The position numbers were made by a program, and so were the translations under genes. Below are positions 8,004 to 14,505 of a stretch of 64,000 bases of DNA, in pieces; the stretch's first letter is position 1, and each line of letters opens with the position of its first letter. Under the pieces are notes generated by a model. The model was not told the origin of the DNA. It searched no databases and saw only the letters and a program-made list of their open reading frames with translations. This stretch comes from Nocardia mikamii NBRC 108933 (GTDB lineage: Bacteria > Actinomycetota > Actinomycetes > Mycobacteriales > Mycobacteriaceae): positions 186,001 through 250,000 of the forward strand of contig NZ_BDCM01000010.1 of assembly GCF_001613505.1 (NCBI RefSeq). Direction: 5' to 3'.

Positions 8004-8873
8004 ATGGCCGAACCCGGGGAACCGCTGTCCCTGCCGAAACGCCAGCTCGGCTACTACCTCAGGCAGGCCCGCGAGGAAACCGGCATGAGCCTGGCCGAGG
8101 CCGCGGCACATATCGGACGCTCGGCACCGACCTTGATGCGTATCGAGAAGGGTCTCACCCAGAAGCTGTCGGTTCCCGAGATCGAGGCGTACTGCCGGTT
8201 GTACGAATTCGACGAGGAGAAGATCGAGGCGATGAAAGGACTTGCCCAGCAGGCTGATACGAAAAACTGGTGGCACGAATGGGACGACCTGATCCCCGCC
8301 GACTTCGATATCTATGTGGGGCTGGAGACGGGAGCGCAGGAGGTCGCCACATACCAACCAGACCTGATTCCCGGCCTACTCCAGATCCCGGACTACGCCC
8401 GAGCACTGATTCGCACTGCGCTGCCCCAAGCTGCCGAGGAAGAAATCGACCGTCGCCTTCGGCTGAAGCTCCGGCGACAGCTTCTCATCACCCGTAAGGT
8501 GCGTCCCGCCGGACTCCAGGTGGTGATTCATGAGGGGGCGCTCCGGCGAATCGTCGGGAGCGCCAAAGTTATGGGCTCTCAGATTCGCCACGTCGCGGAC
8601 ATGAGCACCCGCGCGAACGTCGAGGTCCGAGTCCTTCCGTTCAGCTCCGGAGTCCCCCTGGGTGATCCGGTCGGCGCCTTCGTCGTTCTGCGGTTCAACG
8701 ATCGCGCGCGGACTGTTGTCTATGTCGAAACCTTCACCGGCAACCTGTATTTGGAGAAATCGGCTACCGTCCGCCGGTACGCTGGAGTATACGAGGAGAT
8801 GCAGCTCGCCTCCCTGGATGCGACGGCCAGCAGGGCCTTGTTGCGACAGGTAGCGAAGGAGTATTTGCGATGA
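8004..8873 (+). CDS. XRE family regulator with DUF5753 ligand-like domain
   Basis: A 289-residue regulator of the kind widespread in actinomycetes. The N-terminal helix-turn-helix (LGYYLRQAREETGMSLAEAAAHIGRSAPTLMRIEKG, residues about 12-48) is followed by the DUF5753 region, recognised by YQPDLIPGLLQIPDYARALIR and LPFSSGVPLGDPVGAFVVLRF. Its stop overlaps the start of a DUF397 gene by four bases (ATGA), the usual arrangement for this pair. In Streptomyces such pairs influence development and antibiotic production; the target here is unknown. Confidence 0.93.
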   Translation: MAEPGEPLSLPKRQLGYYLRQAREETGMSLAEAAAHIGRSAPTLMRIEKGLTQKLSVPEIEAYCRLYEFDEEKIEAMKGLAQQADTKNWWHEWDDLIPADFDIYVGLETGAQEVATYQPDLIPGLLQIPDYARALIRTALPQAAEEEIDRRLRLKLRRQLLITRKVRPAGLQVVIHEGALRRIVGSAKVMGSQIRHVADMSTRANVEVRVLPFSSGVPLGDPVGAFVVLRFNDRARTVVYVETFTGNLYLEKSATVRRYAGVYEEMQLASLDATASRALLRQVAKEYLR

Positions 8874-9082
8874 CGGTTGATCTATCCGGCGCGAAGTGGT
8901 TCAAGAGCAGCCGAAGCACCGCCACAAGAGAATGCGTCGAAGTCGCATTCCTCGACGGCAGCATGGTCGGCATCCGTGACTCGAAAGACCCAGGCGGTCC
9001 CGCCCTCGCCTTCACCCCCGGCGAGTGGGACGCCTTCACCGACACCCTGCGTACCGGTGGGCTCGACCGACCGCATCCGTAG
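8870..9082 (+). CDS. DUF397 domain protein, copy 1
   Basis: A 70-residue DUF397 protein, translationally coupled to the XRE/DUF5753 gene. The family hallmarks are present: KWFKSSRSTATRECVEVAFLDG, then IRDSKDPGGPALAFTPGEWDAF. DUF397 partners are thought to act with, or antagonise, the adjacent XRE protein. A second very similar copy follows immediately. Confidence 0.93.
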   Translation: MTVDLSGAKWFKSSRSTATRECVEVAFLDGSMVGIRDSKDPGGPALAFTPGEWDAFTDTLRTGGLDRPHP

Positions 9083-9100
9083 TCGAAAAGGAGATGTCAA

Positions 9101-9313
9101 GTAAGCGTCGATCTTTTGGGAGCAGTGTGGTTCAAAAGTAGTCGGAGCACTGCCACACGAGAGTGCGTCGAAGTCGCATTTCTCGAGGGTGGCGCCGCAG
9201 GCGTCCGCGACTCCAAGAACCCAGGCGGACCTGCCCTCGTGTTCACCGCCGACGAGTGGGACGCCTTCACCGGCACCATGCTGAACGGCGGGTTCTCCCA
9301 ACCACACGCGTAG
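9101..9313 (+). pseudogene. DUF397 domain protein, copy 2, start codon decayed
   Basis: A tandem duplicate of the preceding gene, about 70% identical by eye over the whole length (VWFKSSRSTATRECVEVAFLEG, VRDSKNPGGPALVFTADEWDAF). The codon aligned with the start of copy 1 is GTA (9101-9103), not ATG or GTG, although a good AAAGGAG (9087-9093) is placed for it. An ATG at 9094 is in another frame and stops after 15 codons. Translation could begin only at TTG 9116 or GTG 9125, too far from the ribosome-binding site and losing the conserved N-terminus. It may be a poorly translated gene or an incipient pseudogene. Confidence 0.7.
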
Positions 9314-9598
9314 TCGGCCGGCGCAGCGAGTCGGCCGGGCGGCTCGCAGTCGGTGATGCCACACGATCCCTGTTCCAGGAATCGGCGACTCTGAAAAGTG
9401 GTGCGCCACAGTCCTGCCAGCGCAGCGGGGCGGGCTGCCATCGGCACCGGAGCTCGGCGCGTTCCAGGCCGATGCGGCGCCCGGTACCACCGCGCGAGCG
9501 CTCGGACAGTCTGCACGTACCACTGGCCCGGCGCCGACGGAGGTGGTCAGCGCGGCATCGTCGTATCGGCGCTCGCGGCTGCCGATCCTGCTGGTCCG
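9314..9598. other. Intergenic region without a supported gene
   Basis: About 285 bases between the DUF397 pair and the convergent MerR gene. Short frames exist on both strands, but none has a ribosome-binding site plus recognisable protein sequence. It may be decayed sequence after the DUF397 duplication. Confidence 0.4.
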
Positions 9599-10018
9599 CT
9601 AAGCGCCGGAGTCGGCTGAAAGTTCGAAAGGGACTGGACAAGAGGGTGATTCACTGCATGTGATCAGATCGTCACATCCGGCGGCCAGCGCGGCGCGCAG
9701 GGTGTCGCGGACCGCGCCGAGTTCGGCCAGCTCGGCATCGACCTCGGCGAGCTTGGCCCGCGCACGGGTGCGCAATCCGGCATCGCGCCGATGGTGGGCG
9801 GTCCCGGGAAGCAGGTCGGCTACCTCGTCGAGGCTGAATCCGAGCCGCTGGGCCGCCTTGATCACGCGCAGAACCGTCACCGCCTCCTCCGGATACAGGC
9901 GGTGCCCGCCGAGGGTGCGCTGCGGTTCGGCCAGCAGGCCGCGGCGTTCGTAGTAGCGCAGAGTCTGGGTGTTCACTCCGGCGGCGGCCGCGAGCTCGCT
10001 GGTGCGCAGCGCGGTCAC
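9599..10018 (-). CDS. MerR family metal-responsive-type regulator
   Basis: A 139-residue MerR protein. The winged helix-turn-helix (LRTSELAAAAGVNTQTLRYYERRGLL) occupies the first 35 residues, a dimerisation helix follows, and the C-terminus has three Cys (115, 121, 127) in GCDDLITCSESPSCPVPF. This suggests a thiol metal site, though the spacing differs from Tn501 MerR. Its GTG overlaps the stop of the upstream gene (GTGA), so the pair is coupled. Mercury, copper or another soft metal is possible. Confidence 0.85.
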   Translation of the reverse strand: MTALRTSELAAAAGVNTQTLRYYERRGLLAEPQRTLGGHRLYPEEAVTVLRVIKAAQRLGFSLDEVADLLPGTAHHRRDAGLRTRARAKLAEVDAELAELGAVRDTLRAALAAGCDDLITCSESPSCPVPFELSADSGA

Positions 10019-10350
10019 CGCGCACCGCCGGTGGCGCGGGCGGCGAATGCGTCGAGCACCGCCGAATAGGCCGGTGGCACACCGATACTCAGCACCGGCC
10101 CTTCTTCGGTGGCGTCGAAGTCGAACCAGAAGAACGAACAGCAGCTGGTCTCCCGCGCCGCGAGGTCCCGGGCGCGCGGCTCGGCGTCGGAGGCCAGAAT
10201 CAGTTCGAGCCGGTGCGGGTCCGGTCGACGGACGGCACGGACCGCATCAGCGAAGAACCGATCGACCTCGGCCACACGGATCGGCTGCTCGACCGTGGGC
10301 AGGGTGCAGGCCGACGGCACCCAGCTGTTCCGAGCCGGCGAAATCGTCAT
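10015..10350 (-). CDS. Small Cys-containing protein paired with MerR, 111 aa
   Basis: Upstream and coupled to the MerR gene. The protein has Cys15 in SACTLP and a Cys pair at 70-71 in RETSCCSFFWFDF, ending in PAYSAVLDAFAARA. I have seen this ARE-x-x-CCSFF-type family next to MerR genes in actinomycetes; its biochemical role is unknown, and metal binding through the Cys pair is an inference. The ATG at 10350 begins just inside the divergent region with the ArsR-type gene. Confidence 0.7.
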   Translation of the reverse strand: MTISPARNSWVPSACTLPTVEQPIRVAEVDRFFADAVRAVRRPDPHRLELILASDAEPRARDLAARETSCCSFFWFDFDATEEGPVLSIGVPPAYSAVLDAFAARATGGAR

Positions 10351-10433
10351 GGATCGACGGTAAACCTGTACCCCGGTACCGGATGCAACTCGAGATTCAG
10401 CCGAGGACGACAATGTAGAACCATTCACAATTT

Positions 10434-10445
10434 TCTGTATACAGA
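10434..10445. promoter_or_regulatory. Candidate operator of the CmtR-like regulator
   Basis: A perfect 12-bp palindrome TCTGTATACAGA, 6 bases upstream of the cmtR-like start and in the divergent region with the MerR group. Placement and symmetry fit autorepression; binding is inferred. Confidence 0.5.
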
Positions 10446-10450
10446 TTTCG

Positions 10451-10801
10451 ATGTACTGTACGGATATGCAGACATTGTCCGTGGCCCACACCGATGCGCT
10501 GGCCCGCTTCGGACACGCCCTGTCGGATGCGACCCGCACCCGGATCCTGCTGAGCCTGCGCACCGGCCCGGCCTATCCGTCGGAGATGGCCGAGCAGATC
10601 GGGGTATCCCGGCAGATTCTGTCCAATCATCTCTCGTGCCTGCGCGGATGCGGCTTGGTCGTGGCGGTCCCGGAAGGCAGGCGTAGCCGTTACGAACTCG
10701 CCGACGGTCGCATCGCCGCCGCTCTCGAGGACCTGCTCGGACTGGTGCTCGCGGTCGATCCGGCCTGCTGCCCCGCCGCCGAAACCGAGGGCTGCTGCTG
10801 A
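10451..10801 (+). CDS. cmtR: ArsR/SmtB family sensor, CmtR-type (Cd/Pb)
   Basis: A 116-residue winged-helix metal sensor. The DNA-recognition region reads NHLSCLRGCGLVVAVPEGRRSRYELADG, with Cys63 and Cys67 matching the two helix Cys of M. tuberculosis CmtR. VLAVDPACC near the C-terminus supplies the third Cys of that site, and an N-terminal Cys3 mirrors the MLTC start of CmtR, which favours the first ATG. Cd or Pb binding would release DNA and induce the downstream transporter. The stop overlaps the transporter ATG by one base. Confidence 0.88.
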   Translation: MYCTDMQTLSVAHTDALARFGHALSDATRTRILLSLRTGPAYPSEMAEQIGVSRQILSNHLSCLRGCGLVVAVPEGRRSRYELADGRIAAALEDLLGLVLAVDPACCPAAETEGCC

Positions 10802-11520
10802 TGTCGCAATCGCTGGGTATGCCGGGAACACCGTCGGCCGTGGCGGTCGGTCCATCACCGCGGCGGCGCGCGGTGCTGGCGCGGCGGATCCGCTGGTTCG
10901 TGGCCGCGACCATCTCCTACAACGTCATCGAGGCGATCATCGCCCTCACCGAGGGCAGCCGGGCGTCGTCGACCGCGCTGATCGGGTTCGGACTGGATTC
11001 GGTGATCGAGGTGTCTTCCGCCGCCGCGGTGGCGTGGCAGTTCGCCGGACCGAACCCGGAGGCCCGGGAGAAGATCGCGCTGCGCATCATCGCGTTCTCG
11101 TTCTTCGCTCTCGCGCTCTACGTCACCGTCGACTCGATCCGCGGCCTGCTCGGACTCGGTGCAGCTCACCACTCCCCCATCGGAATCGGTTTGGCCGCAG
11201 TCAGTTTGGTGATCATGCCGATCCTGTCGGCCGCGCAGCGCCGCACCGGCCGCGAACTGGGCTCCGCCAGCGCGGTCGCCGACTCCAAACAAACCCTGCT
11301 CTGTACTTATCTGTCCGCGGTGCTGCTCGCCGGCCTACTGCTCAACGCCCTGTTCGGATGGTCGTGGGCCGATCCGATCGCCGCACTGGTCATCGCCCTG
11401 ATCGCGGTGAAGGAGGGTGTGAACGCCTGGCGCGGCGACACCTGCTGCCCCACCCCGGCCGCCCTCGGCGCACAGCAGGCCGGCCACGCCTGCGACTGCT
11501 GCGACCACGAGCAACCCTGA
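10801..11520 (+). CDS. Cation diffusion facilitator-type transporter with Cys-rich tail
   Basis: A 239-residue membrane protein with about six predicted spans (for example RIIAFSFFALALYVTVDSI, GIGLAAVSLVIMPILSAAQR, LLAGLLLNALFGWSWADPIAALVIALIAV). Conserved acidic positions occur in ALIGFGLDSVIE and DPIAALVIALIAVKEG. The C-terminus has Cys and His residues (DTCCP, then HACDCCDHE), plausible soft-metal ligands. Coupled to the CmtR-like gene, it probably exports Cd, Pb or Zn from the cytosol, replacing the P-type ATPase found beside cmtR in M. tuberculosis. Confidence 0.88.
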   Translation: MSQSLGMPGTPSAVAVGPSPRRRAVLARRIRWFVAATISYNVIEAIIALTEGSRASSTALIGFGLDSVIEVSSAAAVAWQFAGPNPEAREKIALRIIAFSFFALALYVTVDSIRGLLGLGAAHHSPIGIGLAAVSLVIMPILSAAQRRTGRELGSASAVADSKQTLLCTYLSAVLLAGLLLNALFGWSWADPIAALVIALIAVKEGVNAWRGDTCCPTPAALGAQQAGHACDCCDHEQP

Positions 11521-11541
11521 TCACATCAACCCTGATCACAT
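11512..11541 (+). repeat. Perfect 15-bp tandem duplication at the transporter stop codon
   Basis: The unit CAACCCTGATCACAT occurs twice in a row (11512-11526 and 11527-11541). The first unit contains the stop codon of the transporter gene. Probably a recent slippage event with no effect on the protein. Confidence 0.8.
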
Positions 11542-11635
11542 AGAGCCCCGCATCGGTGCGAAAACCTGTTGCGAGGTAACCGGGGCCGCTGCTACTTTCC
11601 CGGAAGCCGTGCAAGAGAACGAGGAGGTGGTACCC

Positions 11636-11689
11636 GTGAACGCAGTATCGACATGGGTGCTCCCCTCCGGGGTCACGGTCGGGCGATAG
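11636..11689 (+). CDS. Short leader ORF, 17 codons
   Basis: A GTG-started ORF with one of the strongest ribosome-binding sites in the window (GAGGAGGTGG, 11621-11630) encodes MNAVSTWVLPSGVTVGR and stops 45 bases before the alpha/beta hydrolase. It is too short for a domain and looks like a translated leader. GCTCCC inside it (11659-11664) can pair with GGGAGC (11697-11702), in competition with the hairpin at 11696-11722 next to the hydrolase ribosome-binding site. Function is inferred. Confidence 0.55.
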   Translation: MNAVSTWVLPSGVTVGR

Positions 11690-11695
11690 GTCGTC

Positions 11696-11722
11696 CGGGA
11701 GCGCCGCGCGAGAGCACTCCCG
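11696..11722 (+). promoter_or_regulatory. Hairpin before the hydrolase start, possible attenuator
   Basis: CGGGAG (11696-11701) pairs with CTCCCG (11717-11722), abutting the GAAAGG ribosome-binding site of the hydrolase gene. GGGAGC in the 5' arm can alternatively pair with the leader ORF at 11659-11664, giving two mutually exclusive folds. Confidence 0.4.
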
Positions 11723-11734
11723 AAAGGCACGACC

Positions 11735-12466
11735 ATGCACTTCACCTCCGAACAGCGGCTCGGCGACGACGTCCTCGAACGCGAGTTCACCCTCGGCGAG
11801 ATCCCCGGCATCCTGTGGACGCCCGTATCCGCCTCCGCACCGACACCACTGATCCTGCTCGGTCACCCCGGCGGACTGGACAAGATGTATCCCCGTCTGT
11901 CGGGCCGAGCTCGACACGCGGTAGCGGATGGCTATGCCGCGGCTACCATCGAACTCCCCGGCAGCGGTGACCGGCCCCGCTCCCCCGACGCCGAGCAGGC
12001 CCGAGCCGATCTGCGCCGGGCAGTCCAGGCCGGCGAGCCGGTCGCCGACGAGATCGTGGATCGGCTCGTCCTTCCGTTGGTAGACAAGGCCGTACCGGAA
12101 TGGCAGGCCACCCTGGACGCACTCCTGTCGCTGCCGGGGATCAGCGGCCCGGTCGGCTTCTCGGGCGGGGTGATCAGCATCGGGGTCCGGCTGGCGGTCG
12201 TCGAGCCGCGCATCGCGGCCGCCGTCCTGTTCGCCGGAAGTTACGTGCCCCGCAGCATATTCGACGAGGCCCGGCAGGTCACCATTCCACTGCTGGTCCT
12301 GCTGCAGTGGGACGACGAAGGAAACGACCGGCAGCAGGCCCTGAACCTGTTCGACGCCCTCGGCTCGAAGGAGAAGACGCTGCACGCCAATATGGGCGGG
12401 CACACCGGCGTCCCGCACTTCGAGGGAGACGACGGAAGCCGGTTCTTCGCACGGCATCTGAAGTGA
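11735..12466 (+). CDS. Alpha/beta hydrolase (dienelactone-hydrolase-like)
   Basis: A 243-residue soluble hydrolase. The nucleophile elbow is GPVGFSGGVISIG, the acid is probably in LLQWDDEGND and the base in MGGHTGVPHFE, in the usual Ser-Asp-His order. The N-terminal strand PLILLGHPGGLDK provides the oxyanion-side HPGG. Substrate unknown; the family cleaves esters or lactones. The gene lies behind a short translated leader ORF, suggesting translation-dependent control. Confidence 0.85.
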   Translation: MHFTSEQRLGDDVLEREFTLGEIPGILWTPVSASAPTPLILLGHPGGLDKMYPRLSGRARHAVADGYAAATIELPGSGDRPRSPDAEQARADLRRAVQAGEPVADEIVDRLVLPLVDKAVPEWQATLDALLSLPGISGPVGFSGGVISIGVRLAVVEPRIAAAVLFAGSYVPRSIFDEARQVTIPLLVLLQWDDEGNDRQQALNLFDALGSKEKTLHANMGGHTGVPHFEGDDGSRFFARHLK

Positions 12467-12471
12467 GACAG

Positions 12472-12515
12472 GGCGGTCGGGACGACAGCTGGAACGAGCT
12501 GTCGTCCCGACCGCC
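12472..12515. terminator. Strong bidirectional terminator
   Basis: A perfect 19-bp stem (12472-12490 with 12497-12515) and a 6-nt loop between the convergent hydrolase and hypothetical genes. This is the longest perfect hairpin I found in the window. Confidence 0.85.
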
Positions 12516-12517
12516 GA

Positions 12518-12979
12518 TCAGTTCTCGGGCCGAGTTCGGGCGACATCGTCGATCGTGCGCGTCAAACGCGGCGCCGCCTCGTCGATGTCGTGAGCCGATA
12601 ACGCCTGGTTGACAATCAGCCAATCCTCGATGTCGTCACCGCGGGCGTACTTGCGAAAACAGTTGTAGATCGCGTAGTAGGCGAACTCGACCGGATCGGG
12701 AAAGACGAGATCATCGTCCTGCATCGCGCAAATGGGCTCGAGATATCGATCGCACACACCCGCGAGATCCACACCCGCCTGAGCGGAGCGAAGGGCATCG
12801 GCCGGCAGCCCGACCTCCACCAGATGCCGCATCCCGACAACGGAGTCGCGATAGCGCAGCTCGCGGGGCTCGCCCCGGACGTAATCGACCCAAGTCGACA
12901 GCGCATCCTCGCACAGCGACAGATGAACCTGCCGTCTGTGCTCAGCTCCCAGCTGGAAGAAGAGATCGCTCGGCGTCAT
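12518..12979 (-). CDS. Hypothetical protein, 153 aa
   Basis: A soluble, largely helical protein. Recognisable stretches are HRRQVHLSLCEDALSTWVDYV, DPVEFAYYAIYNCFRKYARG and IEDWLIVNQALSAHDIDEA. I do not recognise a family; the length and helix content resemble immunity-type or contact-independent small proteins of actinomycetes, but nothing specific supports that. The ATG at 12979 is used because the extension to 13267 runs antisense through the divergent gene. Confidence 0.65.
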   Translation of the reverse strand: MTPSDLFFQLGAEHRRQVHLSLCEDALSTWVDYVRGEPRELRYRDSVVGMRHLVEVGLPADALRSAQAGVDLAGVCDRYLEPICAMQDDDLVFPDPVEFAYYAIYNCFRKYARGDDIEDWLIVNQALSAHDIDEAAPRLTRTIDDVARTRPEN

Positions 12980-13061
12980 GAACAACACTCTGCCAAGTGG
13001 CGCGAAAAACACGATGATCGAACCACCAGTCGTTCCGTCCGAGTGAAGGAGGCCGCCCGAC

Positions 13062-13682
13062 ATGCCCGGACGTCCATTGTCCATTGAGGAGTGCCACCGG
13101 CTCTGGGAGGCTTGGACTCCCAGCGAACTCGCCGAACGGCTCTCGAGCAGCCCGCCGTGCTGGTACGTCGCAGCGGGGTGGGCGCTGGACCTGTTCGTCG
13201 GCGGCCTCGGGCGGGCACACTCCGATCTCGAAATCGGTGTTCCACGTGAGCGATTCGCCGAAATCATGGATGCGTTTCCCGGCTGCGAATGGGACGTCGT
13301 CGGCGACGGGCACGTTTGGCCGTTCCCGGAGCAAGCCGATAACCATCATCAGACATGGCTGCGCGAACCGGCGGCCGGGCTCTATCGCTTGGACGTATTC
13401 CGTGAACCACACTGCGGCGATCGATGGGTGTGCCGCCGCGATACCTCGATCACCCTGTCCCACGACGAGCTGATTCTCCGCACCACCGACGGCATTCCGT
13501 ACCTGATACCCGAGGTCGTGCTCCTGTTCAAGGCGAAAGCGCGGCGTGCCAAAGACGAGGCGGACTTCCTGCGCGCGCTCCCCGCGATGGACCGATCCCG
13601 GCGATCCCGGCTGTCCGGGTGGCTGTCGCGAGTACACCCCGGCCATCCCTGGATGGAAGCCCTCTCGAACCACAGGAACTGA
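13062..13682 (+). CDS. Nucleotidyltransferase-like protein, ANT-type
   Basis: A 206-residue protein of the minimal nucleotidyltransferase superfamily, similar in layout to aminoglycoside adenylyltransferase-like proteins. The signature stretch is WYVAAGWALDLFVGG then RAHSDLEIGVPR (residues about 34-62), with the acidic residues in DLEIG taking the place of the metal-binding DxD. Later motifs are YRLDVFREP and IPYLIPEVVLLFKAKA, typical of this family. GAAGGAGG precedes the ATG. The substrate is unknown and resistance activity should not be assumed. Confidence 0.8.
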   Translation: MPGRPLSIEECHRLWEAWTPSELAERLSSSPPCWYVAAGWALDLFVGGLGRAHSDLEIGVPRERFAEIMDAFPGCEWDVVGDGHVWPFPEQADNHHQTWLREPAAGLYRLDVFREPHCGDRWVCRRDTSITLSHDELILRTTDGIPYLIPEVVLLFKAKARRAKDEADFLRALPAMDRSRRSRLSGWLSRVHPGHPWMEALSNHRN

Positions 13683-13737
13683 CACGTGCTCCCCGATTCT
13701 CGACGGGATCCTCCGGCACCGCAGGAACTCACGCCCG

Positions 13738-13760
13738 CATGCCTCTAAAATAGAGGCATG
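13738..13760. promoter_or_regulatory. Perfect palindrome over the -10 and start codon of a probable leaderless gene
   Basis: Arms of 10 bp (13738-13747 and 13751-13760; right arm TAGAGGCATG) flank AAA. A -10-like TAAAAT (13746-13751) ends 6 bases before the ATG at 13758, the geometry of leaderless actinobacterial transcripts. A protein bound here would block both polymerase and start. The HxlR regulator encoded by the second gene is the obvious candidate. Confidence 0.6.
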
Positions 13761-14141
13761 ATCGAAAGTCTCATCCTGCCGGTGTGGCAATCGAAAGACT
13801 CCACACCACTGCCCGCCCTGCTCGCCGAGGATGTGACGTTCTCGAGCCCGGTCGCCGATTACCACGGCCGGGCCCGCGCGGCACATCTGCTGGCCACGAT
13901 CGCGACGGTGCTCGACTCGGTGCAGCAGACCCGGCAGTGGACCGACGGGCAGCAACGCATATTCGCCTTCACCGCCCGATTCGCCGATCAGGAACTCCAG
14001 GGGGTGCTGCGGGAGGAACTCTCCGAGGCCGGCGGCTTGACCCACGTGACACTGTTCCTGCGGCCGTATCGGGTACTGCGCGCGGCCATCGCGGAAATGG
14101 CACGGCGACTGGAAGTTTCACCCCCGCCGCAGGCGGCGTGA
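13758..14141 (+). CDS. SnoaL/NTF2-like protein cotranscribed with HxlR regulator
   Basis: A 127-residue protein with a single NTF2-like domain: VWQSKDSTPLPALLAEDVTFSSPVADYHGRARAAHLLATI, then THVTLFLRPYRVLRAAIAEMARRL. The small-molecule partner is unknown. There is no Shine-Dalgarno sequence at proper distance and the ATG lies 6 bases from a -10-like hexamer, so the transcript is probably leaderless. Its stop overlaps the GTG of the HxlR gene (GTGA). Confidence 0.82.
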   Translation: MIESLILPVWQSKDSTPLPALLAEDVTFSSPVADYHGRARAAHLLATIATVLDSVQQTRQWTDGQQRIFAFTARFADQELQGVLREELSEAGGLTHVTLFLRPYRVLRAAIAEMARRLEVSPPPQAA

Positions 14142-14479
14142 GCGTGGCCGAAACGCCACGCCCGGGCCGGCCGGTGCGCGGATCGAGCACCGGGCGCCCG
14201 ATCATGGCCCTGTTCGATCTGCTCGGGCGGCGCTGGGTGCTGCGGGTGATCTGGGAACTCGATCAGGCCTCGGGCCCGCTGACCTTCCGTGAACTGCGCA
14301 CCGCATGCGGCGACCTCTCCTCGAGCGTGCTGACCCGACGGCTGTCCGAGCTCACCGAGGCGCGCCTGGTCGAACACGAGGACGGGTACCGGCTGACCCG
14401 CCAAGGGCGCACACTCGTAGCGCGGCTCGCCCCGCTGACGCACTGGGCGGCGGAGTGGCGAACGATGAAGGATGAGTAG
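14138..14479 (+). CDS. HxlR family transcriptional regulator
   Basis: A 113-residue winged-helix protein starting at the overlapping GTG. The family pattern is clear: ALFDLLGRRWVLRVIWEL, FRELRTACGDLSSSVLTRRLSELTEARLVEHEDGYRLTRQGR, ending in HWAAEWR. HxlR proteins sense redox or small reactive compounds and usually control a neighbouring gene, here probably the coupled NTF2-like gene through the palindrome at 13738-13760. It lacks the N-terminal Cys seen in many HxlR members. Confidence 0.9.
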   Translation: MSVAETPRPGRPVRGSSTGRPIMALFDLLGRRWVLRVIWELDQASGPLTFRELRTACGDLSSSVLTRRLSELTEARLVEHEDGYRLTRQGRTLVARLAPLTHWAAEWRTMKDE

Positions 14480-14505
14480 ACGCGCAGCGTATCGAAAATG
14501 GCTTT

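Noticed and set aside
9398..9619. 73-codon plus-strand frame between the DUF397 copy and the MerR gene
   Set aside because: No ribosome-binding site, biased composition and no resemblance to DUF397 or other families.
13062..13682. Interpretation of the nucleotidyltransferase-like gene as an aminoglycoside-resistance enzyme
   Set aside because: Only the general fold is supported; key acidic residues differ and many family members are not resistance enzymes.
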